Below are positions 53,491-64,000 of a stretch of 64,000 bases of DNA, piece after piece (position 1 is the stretch's first letter; every line of letters begins with the position of its first letter). Origin of the DNA: Ariolimax columbianus (Eukaryota; Mollusca; Gastropoda; Stylommatophora; Arionidae); contig JAVGWX010000018.1 of assembly GCA_036924085.1 (NCBI GenBank), positions 21,927,464-21,991,463 on the forward strand, in the 5' to 3' direction. The notes beneath the pieces are model-generated. The model was not told where the DNA came from, ran no database searches, and was given only the letters and a program-made list of their open reading frames with translations. Both the position numbers and the translations under genes were made by a program.

Positions 53491-53807
53491 AGCCTTGCTG
53501 ATAGTGTTCCAGTGTTTTTCGTACTCCGTCCAGCCTTGCTGATAGTGTTCCAGTGTTTTTCGTACTCTGTCCAGCCTTGCTGATAGTGTTCCAGTGTTTT
53601 TCGTACTCTGTCCAGCCTTGCTGATAGTGTTCCAGTGTTTTTCGTACTGTGTCCAGCCTTGCTGATAGTGTTCCAGCGTTTTTCGTACTCTGTCCAGCCT
53701 TGCTGATAGTGTTCCAGTGTTTTTCGTACTCTGTCCAGCCTTGCTGATAGTGTTCCAGTGTTTTTCGTACTGTGTCCAGCCTTGCTGATAGTGTTCCAGT
53801 GGGAAAT
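53491..53807. repeat. 41-bp minisatellite
   Basis: Nearly eight copies of cagccttgctgatagtgttc plus cagtgtttttcgtactctgtc. Since 41 is not a multiple of three, the minus frame reads each copy in a different phase and gives a 41-residue superrepeat. Confidence 0.95.
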
Positions 53808-54053
53808 TAACCCTTAGCTCCAGTTCTTGAAGCTTTGGTCCAACACTGCATTTGGCTCCCATAACCAGGACAGCCAGACATTTACAGGGTTCCAATAGGA
53901 AATTAACCCTTCGTTTCATTTCTTGAAGCAATTCTTGCACGACCTTTCACCCCCCATCTTTTTTCTGTGTGTTCCAATCCAGCAAATGTCTGGTTGTACA
54001 GTAAGGTAGTTCAACACTGCATTTGTCTCCCCTAACCAGGACACCCTAATATC
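53808..54053. repeat. Local partial duplications beside the 41-bp array
   Basis: aggaaattaacccttcg, tcaacactgcatttgtctcc and agacatttacag occur twice in shuffled order (53797-53890 and 53895-54066). Confidence 0.7.
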
Positions 54054-54066
54054 AGACATTTACAGT

Positions 54067-54382
54067 AATGATGCCTATTACCAGTTGAACATAAGAGAGC
54101 TGGTCATCGTCTTCAGACGCCGCACAGGCCACAACAGACTGAGGTACCATCTATTCAATAAACTGAAGATAGGTAGCACTGACGAATGCACCTGTGGTAC
54201 AGGGAAAATGACCACCGAACATCTGCTGCAAAATTGCCCGACATACGAGGACCAGAGAAAGCACATGTGGCCATCACCAGTGCCAACACTAGACAAGCTC
54301 TATGGCAGTGCCGACAGCCTCAGGATGACAGCTGCTTTCTTCGAACAAATACAAGTTGACGTCTAACAGCGTACAAAGAAGA
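54067..54382 (+). mobile_element. LINE1 copy F, subfamily B, very short 3' end
   Basis: Plus frame from NDAYYQLN to a TAA at 54364-54366, including RTGHNRLRYHLFNKLKIGST, ECTCGTGKMTTEHLLQNC and ending FEQIQVDV as in copy B. Tail gtacaaagaagaag. A perfect 13 bp duplication, agacatttacagt, at 54054-54066 and 54383-54395. It lies about 200 bp upstream of ZNF330 exon 3, in the same orientation. Confidence 0.92.
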
Positions 54383-54567
54383 AGACATTTACAGTGTTGT
54401 TTTACAGCAATGGATTCTACATGATGAGGTTGATAACGCATGCATAACCTTTCTTAGTTATGTCTTACAACATGCAGAGAAGGAAACAGTGGCCCTGTTC
54501 TGTTTTTGCCCCTGAAACCACCCCAGGAACTTGATGGGTGAAAAATGGTTTAAATTAAATGATATGA

Positions 54568-55230
<663 letters not shown>

Positions 55231-55724
55231 TGACTGCTGTTAACCTTCATGTTGAGTATCCATGCACTTCTGGAATTGGCTCAGCTACGATGGACGGGAC
55301 ATGTTGTTCACATGCCGGATAAGCACATCCCAAAGAATCTGTAATACGGTGAGCTCAAAATAGGCTGACGCTCACCTGGAGGGCAGAAGAAACGCTACAG
55401 AGACTCCTTGAATGTGTCTCTGAAATGCTTCAATATTGATGTCACCTCCTGGGAGATGCTTGCACAAAACTGTACCACCTGGCAAGCTAGTATCACCGAA
55501 GGTGCTCAGATCGCAGCGAGTACAGCCATCACGGAGGCTCAGTGAAAGAGTGCTGCCCGAAAAAACAATGCTCACAACGATTCCACACCAGCTCCACACA
55601 TGTGTGCCCTTTATATGGTAGGGTGTGCCATTCGAGGATTGGTCTTTACAGCCATCAGAGAACACAACAATAGTCTTATGCTGTCATCATCATCACTTTC
55701 AATGGGCAACTATTATTATTATTA
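55231..55724 (+). other. ZNF330 intron 3, no element recognised
   Basis: Short frames on both strands around 55372-55665 are antisense to each other and lack domains. Confidence 0.35.
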
Positions 55725-56960
55725 CGAGGCGTGTTAAATTAAATCGGACACAGTGACTTTATTACAAACATATGAAAGTTACATCATCTGGTGTGATAGA
55801 ATTAGATATAGCAATTGTTATGAAACAAACATGCCACAGGGTTAGTTAGAAAAAGTCAACATAGGCATTCAGACACGCATCCCCCTGCTTGGGTACATGT
55901 CAGATGATGTCCGAAAAATATTACTGTGGCTTCTCTTTGAACAACTTGGTCACCGAGACCATGGCATCTGCATCAGAGTCAAACCTTTGTCCCTTCAGTA
56001 GTTTTTTTAAGGGTCCCATCAAATGGAAGTCACAATGGGACATATCGAGGCTATAGGATGGGTATGGCAGTACTTCCCACCTTTTCTTTGCTAACGCTTT
56101 CTGAACAATGTTTGCGACATGTGGACATGCATTGTCGTGCAAAAGAATCACACTACGCGAAAGCATGCCGGGTGTTTATTCTTGATTGCTGTATGACTTG
56201 TCTAGTGTATTATTGTAGCGGATGGCATTGGTGTTCATGCCAGGTTCTTTAAAGTCTACCAACAAAAGTCCTTCATGGTAAAAAAACCGCTGTCAGCATA
56301 ACCGTACCAGCGAAAATGTGTGGCTTGAGTTTTGTTGGTTTCGGTGATCCGGGATGTTTCCGTAGCATGCTAGCAGTTTTGTTGCTCGGCTCAAGTGGTG
56401 GCACCACGATTCATCACCTGCCACTATGTGTAAAAGAAACTAATCACTCTCCATTCGTATCGCACCAAGTGGTTCAAGCTCCATCCCATGCGTTCTTCCT
56501 AATGGTGGTTGGTCAGCAACCAAGGTGTCCATTGTGAATACATCTTCCGATAACTTCAATTTCTTGCTAACCACCATTTGAACTGTCCTGAGTGACACAG
56601 CAAATTCTTCTGCTAGCAAATGTAAGCTCCGGCGACGGTCCACCCGAATTGCTGCATCAATTTTGGCGATGGCACCTTCTGACTTAACAATATGCGTCTG
56701 ACCTGGTCTCGGATGATCTTCCGTTAACTCATGTCCTTCTTTAAACATCGTTGTCCAGTTCTTCACTGTTGTCTTTGACACACTTTTGTCACCATACACT
56801 GCCTGCATTCTGCAATGAATGTCAACTGGTCGACGTCCTTCAGCTGCTAGAAACCGAATCACCGCTCACTGATCAACTCTGGAAAGATTCTGTATCATAT
56901 CTGCCATGTTTTCAACGGTCTGCTATGGAAACTATGAGTCGGAGGATAATTAAATTTTGC
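55725..56960 (-). pseudogene. Mariner transposon, broken transposase
   Basis: Minus-strand transposase starting MADMIQNLSRVDQ at 56907, with an immediate TGA in place of an Arg codon. Then AVIRFLAAEGRRPVDIHCRM, SVSKTTVKNWTTMFKEGHEL, RPGQTH, AAIRVDRRRSLHLLAEEFAV (56862-56440), GDESWCHHL near 56410, and 56166-55921 VILLHDNACPHVANIVQKAL, WEVLPYPSYS, CDFHLMGPLKKLLKGQRFDS. All three catalytic Asp are visible (GDES, HDN, CDFH), with 34 residues between the last two, as in D,D34D mariners. Frames are separated by indels. The low end tacgaggcgtgttaaattaa looks like a mariner terminal repeat; the high end near 56955 is degenerate. Inside ZNF330 intron 3, antisense. Confidence 0.88.
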
Positions 56961-57094
56961 GAACTTGACGGTTGGTATCTGCTGTGTACATCAGAAGTGA
57001 TGTGATCATGCACATTGTACTTATGTTCATTGGTGCAGATTTGTCCGGTTTCATTTGAACACGACTCGTACTATTGTGATTATTATTATTATCA

Positions 57095-57400
57095 GTATTG
57101 TTATTATTATAAAGTACTTGTCGTTCACTGCATTTGGGAGTTGAAGATGCAGCAGTGAATGAGCTGACTACAGCCAATGACTCATAGCCGGGTCCTTGCA
57201 TCGAGTCAGCAACCCATAACTATGACCCTGTTCCGCCCTCAAGTGACGGCCCTGGAAACAGGCTGCAATCATGCGGCTGGGCTAAGAAAATAGGAATCAA
57301 AGAGCAAAGGCAAACTGGGTTCCAAAAATGTTGTGATGAAATCGCATGTGTAGTGCATCGATGTAAACTACAACACAATGTCCTTTTCAGAACGAAAGCT
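57095..57400 (+). mobile_element. SINE1-related diverged copy
   Basis: gagctgactacagccaatga, ctcatagccgggtcc, ggaaacaggctgcaatcatg, gctaagaaaataggaatcaa, gatgaaatcgcatgtgtagt and gtaaactacaacacaatgtc follow the SINE1 order with many changes. No GAA tail. Confidence 0.65.
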
Positions 57401-57719
57401 GTAGTAGAGGAAAACTACATTTTCAGATCAAGATCGCATAAACCATATTCAAGAAATACTACCGTTGACAAACAAAGTTCAGCTAACCAATCACTTTGTA
57501 TCTATGTGGTTAACATTTTGACTAACTCGGGGGTTCAATTGCAAATGCAGGAGAAACTTGATAGGGTGAAAGAACAATCAGCTAAATTGGAACTGAATAT
57601 CGACATGAACAAAACCGAGCTCCTTAAACTGAACACTATCAACAAAGAACCAATCATGATGGAGGAGGAGCTATTTTAAGAGGTGAATACTTTTACCTTT
57701 TTGGGCAGCACAATAGACA

Positions 57720-58080
57720 CATCAGGAGATGCAGATGTAAGGGCTGGGACACATCAGGTGATGCAGATGTAAGGGCCGGGACACATCAGGAGGTACAGAA
57801 GCAGATGTAAGGGCCGGGACACATCAGGTGGTACAGAAGCAGATGTAAGGGCTGGGACACATCAGGTGGTACAGATGCAGATGTAAGGGCCGGGACACAT
57901 CAGGAGGTACAGAAGCAGATGTAAGGGCCGGGACACATCAGGTGGTACAGAAGCAGATGTAAGGGCTGGGACACATCAGGTGGTACAGATGCAGATGTAA
58001 GGGCCGGGACACATCAGGAGGTACAGAAGCAGATGTAAGGGCCGGGACACATCAGGAGGTACAGAAGCAGATGTAAGGAT
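57720..58080. repeat. 38-bp minisatellite within LINE family 4
   Basis: About ten copies of ggtacagaagcagatgtaag plus ggccgggacacatcagga. The first copies are shorter (about 32 bp, gatgcagatgtaagggctgg). The unit comes from the LINE segment after caatagacacatcaggagat. Confidence 0.93.
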
Positions 58081-58486
58081 CAGAATTGGAAAGGCAGGAG
58101 TAGCATTGCTGATGCTAAACAACATATGGATGTCCAGAGAAATCAAGTTTCACACCAAAGTTAGAATATTCAACGCCAGTGTCAAGTTGGCGTGGGGACA
58201 TAGAGAGCGACCAAGGCTATACAACATAGACTCCAGTCTATTGTTAACCAATGCCTGCAAAGATTAACGGGTAAATAAAGTGGCAGGACATGGTGAGAAA
58301 TGAAGGCCTATGGTAAAGGAGCCAACAACATCCACTGAAACAAACAAAAGTAAGCACAGAGAATGGAGCTGGACAGGCCTTAAGCTGGGGAAGGCACAGT
58401 CCAACATAGTCAGGCACTCTTGCATGGAATCCTCAAAGGAATAGAGAGAGAGAGAGGTAGACCCAAAAATACACGGAAAAGAGAAT

Positions 58487-59500
58487 GGGAGAAGGAACTA
58501 AGATTAAATGATTACACCTGGAGAGAGACAAAAGGAACTAAGATTAAATGATTACACCTGGAGAGAGACAAAAAGAACTAAGATTAAATGATTACACCTG
58601 GAGAGAGACAAAAGGAACTAAGATTAAATGATTACACCTGGAGAGAGACAAAAGGAACTAAGATTAAATGATTACACCTGGAGAGAGACAAAAGGAACTA
58701 AGATTAAATGATTACACCTGGAGAGAGACAAAAGGAACTAAGATTAAATGATTACACCTGGAGAGAGACAAAAGGAACTAAGATTAAATGATTACACCTG
58801 GAGAGAGACAGAAGGAACTAAGATTAAATGATTACACCTGGAGAGAGACAGAAGGAACTAAGATTAAATGATTACACCTGGAGAGAGACAAAAGGAACTA
58901 AGATTAAATGATTACACCTGGAGAGAGGCAGAAGGAACTAAGATTAAATGATTACACCTGGAGAGAGGCAGAAGGAACTAAGATTAAATGATTACACCTG
59001 GAGAGAGACAAAAGGAACTAAGATTAAATGATTACACCTGGATAGAGACAAAAGGAACTAAGATTAAATGATTACACCTGGAGAGAAACAGAAGGAACTA
59101 AGATTAAATGATTACACCTGGAGAGAGGCAGAAGGAACTAAGATTAAATGATTACACCTGGAGAGAGACAAAAGGAACTAAGATTAAATGATTACACCTG
59201 GAGAGAGACAAAAGGAACTAAGATTAAATGATTACACATGGAGAGAGACAAAAGGAACTAAGATTAAATGATTACACCTGGAGAGAGACAAAAGGAACTA
59301 AGATTAAATGATTACACCTGGAGAGAGACAGAAGGAACTATGATTAAATGATTACACCTGGAGAGAAGCAGAAGGAACTAAGATTAAATGATTACACCTG
59401 GAGAGAGGCAGGAGGAACTAAGATTAAATGATTACACCTGGAGAGAAGCAGAAGGAACTAAGATTAAATGATTACACCTGGAGAGAAGCAGAAAGAGCAG
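58487..59500. repeat. 40-bp minisatellite within LINE family 4
   Basis: About 25 highly uniform copies of aaaaggaactaagattaaat plus gattacacctggagagagac. The unit equals the LINE segment coding for the DYTWREAE-type C-terminal block. Variants are mainly aca/gca before the a-run and aaaa/gaaa. Homogeneity implies recent expansion or ongoing conversion. Confidence 0.97.
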
Positions 59501-59699
59501 TCCAGGAACTTGCATGATGGTGTCAATGGCCTATGCACCGAGAGGAGCAGAAGAATTTGATTTGATGGGTCAATTTAAATTAAAAAATCAACTGCTGCTT
59601 TTTTGGTGCATATCACAAGAAAAACATAGAATTACAATCAACAAACCGGCATTCCACAAACAACAATATTTTGAAATTCTGATGGCTGTAGTATTTTTA

Positions 59700-60285
59700 G
59701 AAGTGCATTTGAATTATAATATTGTTGGAGAATTAGTTGTTTTGTAATATTGTTGGAGAATTATTTGTATTGTAACATTGTTGGAGAATTGCTTGTGTTC
59801 TAATATTGTTGGATATACTTGGAATTATAATATTGTTGGAGAATTACTTGTGTTCTAACATTGTTGGAGGATTACTTGTATTGTAATAGGGGGGGGGGGG
59901 GTGATTTTGTCCTATTGTAATACTGTAGAGGAATTGCTTGTATTGTAATTTTGTATGGGAATTACTTCCAGTTTTAGTTCCAGTTTACTTATATTGCAAT
60001 ATTTTTGGGGTTTACTTAAATAATATTACTTTTTGCTCCTTGTTGTATTGAAATATTTTATGTATTTACACACACTGCATTATTTTTAGAGGCTTACTTG
60101 TATTGTAATATATTGAATGGTTTTTCTTGTAATCCATTTGAAGAGTTTCCTTGTATTGTAATATTTTAGAGATTTACTTAAATTGTAGTAGTTTATGGAT
60201 TTATGCATATTGTAATATATTTAGATGATTACTTATATTGACGTATTTTTAGGGGTTTATTATATTTATGTGTTTACTTGTATTG
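59700..60285. repeat. Degenerate ~32-bp T/A-rich minisatellite
   Basis: Units of tattgtaatattgttggaga plus attacttg, increasingly diverged to the right (attttaggggtttacttg forms). Includes a G12 run at 59889. Confidence 0.8.
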
Positions 60286-60289
60286 TTTT

Positions 60290-60640
60290 ATATGCCCATA
60301 ATGATTAAGTTAACTCTTTTGAGCGCACTGAAAAATAGGTTATGTGGCGGGTTGCTGTAGCTTTCCTCACATCCCGAGTGTGCTGATGACAGTGGACCGG
60401 AGTCCTCTAAGGGGTTGTGAAATGCTTGGCTTCACCTGCGTGTTGCTCACTACTACGGGGATCACGTCAATCCCTCACAACATTAGCCAGGCTGGCATGA
60501 AAACAGCCAGTTTCTAGGGAGAGCTACTAGGAAGCCGAGGTAAGGGTCTTTGGTGGTATATTTCGCCTGACCCTAACAAGTCTGATCAGTATGTTGTGCC
60601 TGACCCTGCGTTAATCTTCCTCCCCATACTTATTGTGCAA
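60290..60640 (+). repeat. Dispersed repeat R3, copy 4
   Basis: tatgcccataatgattaagt, aggttatgtggcgggttgct, cacatcccgagtgtgctgat, ctactacggggatcacgtca and the end tctgatcagtatgttgtgcc. It ends about 45 bp before ZNF330 exon 4's branch and acceptor region. Confidence 0.82.
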
Positions 60641-60682
60641 TTTTGGTTTTGATGTGTTGAAACCATGGCTTGCTCTCCATAG

Positions 60683-60762
60683 GGAAAACCAAATGCATGT
60701 CCAAGGGAGGTGACTGCGCTGTAAAACATTCTGGACAGTATGTTACTGGACTTGGATTGGTG
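60683..60762 (+). CDS. ZNF330: ZNF330 exon 4
   Basis: Completes the Gly codon, then KTKCMSKGGDCAVKHSG, QYVTGLGLV. It matches GKTKCMMKSxDCVIKHxGVYxTGLxMV of ZNF330. The acceptor is tgctctccatag; it enters in phase 1 and leaves in phase 0 at GTG|GTAAGT. The donor and the next 15 bases are themselves the first unit of a 19 bp tandem repeat (60763-60870). Confidence 0.95.
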
Positions 60763-60870
60763 GTAAGTTTGTACATGAATGGTAAGGTTGTACCTGAATC
60801 GTAAGGTTGTACATGAATGGTAAGGTTGTACATGAATGGGTAAGTTTGTACATGAATGGATAAGGTTGTC
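60763..60870 (+). repeat. 19-bp tandem repeat containing the exon 4 splice donor
   Basis: Five GTAAG-containing units beginning at 60763, 60782, 60801, 60820 and 60840 (pattern gtaaggttgtacatgaatg). The first is the true donor, gtaagtttg. Confidence 0.9.
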
Positions 60871-60959
60871 TGATTTATTTTGAAGCCCTGCTGTCTGAGA
60901 GATTATTCATATTTTGGCTGTTTGTTATTTAGCATAACATTTTTGCCAACTTTCTTTTA

Positions 60960-61290
60960 GATCCGTGGTAAAGAACATTCCAGTAGCTGGAATTAGACAG
61001 AAAAGTGGAAATGGAAAGGACACATCCTCAGAAAGTATTCTAATGACCTAACTAGACATGCACTGTATTGGGACCCCACATAGGAAGAGGACACGCAGTC
61101 AGAAAGAGCCTAATAAGACATGCACTTGATAGGACCCCACAATGGATGAGGATGTCACAGCAGATAAGACCTCACATGGGAAGATGAGGCCAGAAGGGAT
61201 ACTTCTCAGAAATAAACTTAACAACCTAACTAGATAGACACTATATAGGAACCCACAGTAAATGGAGTCTCAATATAATGATTCAATAAG
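60960..61290 (+). pseudogene. LINE family 4 C-terminal fragment with internal partial repeats
   Basis: KWKWKGHILRKYSNDLTRHA and LYWDPT match the WIGHTLR..DLTRQALxWDPxG block of this LINE group. The segment gacatgcac, tgggaccccac, gaagagg recurs about three times with divergence. Confidence 0.6.
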
Positions 61291-61359
61291 GACCGCCAAA
61301 AACAGTTGATTGACTGTTAAAGAAACACTACAGAGGCACATGAAAGAAGACAGCAACTC

Positions 61360-61670
61360 CCCCATCGTTGTTGTTGTGAAAAGGACATAAAGTGGTGGGT
61401 TGTCATAGCTTCCCGAGCATGCTGATGAAGGTGGACTGGGGTCCTCCGGGCGGACTATGCCTGACTTCATCTGCGTATCGCACACTGCTACGGGGATCAC
61501 GTCAATCCCTCACCTAGTTAGCTAGACTGCCATAAAAACAACCTGTTTCCGGGGAAGACTTTAAGGAAACCGAAGTGAGGGTCTTGGGCAGTATATTTCG
61601 CCTGACCCAGACTAACATGTCTGGTCAGAATGTTATGCCTGACAGGACGTTAGTCTTCCCATCCATTTCC
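61360..61670 (+). repeat. Dispersed repeat R3, copy 5
   Basis: ggacataaagtggtgggttg, gagcatgctgatgaaggtgg, ctgctacggggatcacgtca, ccataaaaacaacctgtttc and terminal tctggtcagaatgttatgcc. Confidence 0.82.
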
Positions 61671-61912
61671 TCCATTAGATTTAACAACATAACGCGACAA
61701 ATGAGAAAAGACGTAATGTAATGTGTGATTTCTGAGGCATTGTTACGTCATGGAAATTTATTGCCGTATGTGATGTGAACTGAAATTGGGTGTACAGAAC
61801 TTGAGAAGAAGGCTCAGGAAAGACACACAGGGACAGCATTATTGTATCCTTGTAAATCAAAGGGCAGCCGTATAGATGAATGATGTGATTTGTACGTGAT
61901 TTCGTTTTTTAA

Positions 61913-62860
<948 letters not shown>

Positions 62861-62869
62861 CCTGATATC

Positions 62870-63105
62870 CCAAGGTGTACTGAAGAAAGTCAACGTGGGT
62901 CCTTCTGACTAGTATTCTTGATAGGCGCAACACTGCTCATCCCCACCTTGTTGCCCACACTGCTGTAACACAGCCTGTTTCCAGGAGAATGATGAGGATG
63001 CAAAGTAGGATCTTAATCAGTGTCACTGTGGTCGAGAGGTAGAGCATTTGCTTCTCAAAGTGATAACAGAAACGATAGGCAATCAAATCCCACAAGTTTC
63101 AAGCC
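62870..63105 (+). repeat. Diverged R3-like segment and tRNA-like head
   Basis: gtgtactgaagaaagtcaac and acacagcctgtttccaggag follow R3 order loosely. Then gtggtcgagaggtagagcat (box A-like) and ggcaatcaaatccca (box B-like) resemble the tRNA-like head at 8150. Confidence 0.5.
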
Positions 63106-63169
63106 ACCCTTGGTCTCAAGAGAAGTGGGACTAAAGTGTCTACATCCTGAGTTACTTCCAGTCGTCTTA

Positions 63170-64000
63170 ACGTCTTAAACTGGTTTAGAAGACTGCAGAG
63201 TCTGTATACAACCAGTTTCATTTACATTACTTTGCTCTAAAAACAATGTGCATCTAATCTATGCGTAAATACATTAATTGTCCCTGCCTCCACTACTTCC
63301 TGTGGCAATGCAGTCCAAGCATTCACCACTTTCTGACTAAACAAATATTTCCTATCTAATCTAGACCTTTCTTTTGTTAATTTGTAGCTTGGAGGTGGCT
63401 GTATTTTGAAAAACTTGTTATAGTCTAATTTATCCGTTACTTTTGATTATCTTATAAACCTGTATTAAGTAACCTCGAATTTTTCTCTTTTCTAGACACT
63501 GTGGGTTGGTTTTTCTGATCATTTCCTCATAACTATAATTCTAGAATCCCACTATCAGCTTTGTCGCTCTTTTTTTAATCTTTTCCAGCATGTTTATATC
63601 CACTCTACATTAAGGACTCCACACCTGTACACAGTACTCCACACCTGTACACAGTACTCCACACCTGTACACAGTACTCCACACCTGTACACAGTACTCC
63701 ACACCTGTACACAGTACTCCAATCTAGGTCTAACTAATGCTTTATACAATTTGACTATCACTTCCTTGCTCCTATGTTTAAAATTTCTTTTTATCATACC
63801 TAAACATTGCATTTACCTTTTTTCACTGCTAACTGGACTTGCTCACTCACCTTACCTGTATGATCTATTATAACCCCTAGGTCCCTTTCATTTCTATCAT
63901 TCTAATATTGTTCTCTCCCATTCTGTAACTATGTTCCACATTTGATCTACCCATGTGTATGACTGTACATTTATCTACATTAAACTCCATTTGCCAGCTC
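63170..64000 (-). pseudogene. CR1-like LINE 3' part, runs off the window
   Basis: Minus from the right edge: FNVDKCTVIHMGRSN, then MGENNI, CLGMIKRNFKHRSKEVIVKL, YKALVRPRLEYCVQVWS, the 20 bp array (63609-63722), NMLEKIKKRATKLIVGF-like, then SYEEMIRKTNPQCLEKR-like near 63500 and the 3' region to 63170. Same family as 29490-29985. Confidence 0.83.
63609..63722. repeat. 20-bp minisatellite within CR1 coding sequence
   Basis: Five to six perfect copies of tactccacacctgtacacag, i.e. the codons for EYCVQVWS read antisense. As 20 is not a multiple of three, the array destroys the frame. Confidence 0.95.

Larger units (their letters stand above)
57520..59570 (+). pseudogene. LINE family 4, 3' part with two arrays
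   Basis: Landmarks in order: KLELNIDMNKTELLKLNTIN, EYFYLFGSTIDTS-like, then the 38 bp array, RIGKAGVALLMLNNIWMSRE, IKFHTKVRIFNASVKL, INQCLQRLTG-like, EWSWTGLKLG-like, RGRPKNTRKREWEK-like, the 40 bp array, then REAERAVQELA-like, MVSMAYAPRGAEEFDLM. Homologous to 24578-26260. Confidence 0.8.

Noticed and set aside
58487..59500. CRISPR-like array of regular units
   Set aside because: Units are contiguous with no unique spacers, and the DNA is eukaryotic. All arrays here are minisatellites.

Overview
The window is eukaryotic genomic DNA, probably from a lophotrochozoan invertebrate and most likely a gastropod mollusc. The evidence is spliced genes with canonical GT/AG sites, non-LTR retrotransposons (I/Nimb-like with RNase H, RTE-like, CR1-like), tRNA-derived SINEs, mariner remnants and very many tandem repeats. 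The species guess is inference from the look of the elements. Only two host genes are recognised with confidence, plus one interrupted candidate.

Host genes. (1) On the plus strand from 47049 to beyond the right edge lies a ZNF330/NOA36 (nucleolar zinc-finger protein) orthologue. Five coding exons are seen (47049-47168, 49323-49342, 54597-54667, 60683-60762, 61922-62048), with canonical splice sites and matching phases. Exon 2 is only 20 nt. The exons give 139 codons; the rest of the gene should lie beyond 64000. (2) On the minus strand, 14534-15242 is the first coding exon of a cholecystokinin/sulfakinin-receptor-like GPCR (N-terminus, TM1, TM2), ending in a consensus donor; no later exon was found. 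(3) At 35252-37013 (plus) a stop-free frame with IKPD pentapeptide repeats is broken by a SINE and by a LINE. The frame resumes exactly once each insert and one target-site duplication are ignored. Its function is unknown.

Layout. 1-6.3 kb: TCAC/GTGA simple repeats, minisatellites, a polypurine tract and a ~690 bp inverted-repeat element. 6.3-20 kb: dispersed repeats, three 5'-truncated copies of one RNase H LINE and the GPCR exon. 20-31 kb: decayed LINE fragments and four large arrays (GATGAT-rich, 33 bp, 14 bp, 21 bp). 31-40 kb: LINE, SINEs, the interrupted IKPD frame and a CR1 LINE. 40-46.7 kb: nested LINEs, including the longest LINE copy (42123-45724) inside an older LINE with a perfect 10 bp target-site duplication. 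47-64 kb: ZNF330 exons in introns packed with SINEs, LINE pieces, a mariner and minisatellites.

The most striking pattern is that most tandem arrays are internal segments or 3' tails of identifiable transposable elements that have been locally amplified. Two copies of one LINE (24.6-26.3 kb and 57.5-59.6 kb) amplified different segments of the same 3' region. The GAA-type tails of the RNase H LINE and of the main SINE family are alike, which suggests the LINE mobilises the SINE. The many long open frames across the arrays are by-products of their period and are not called as genes.
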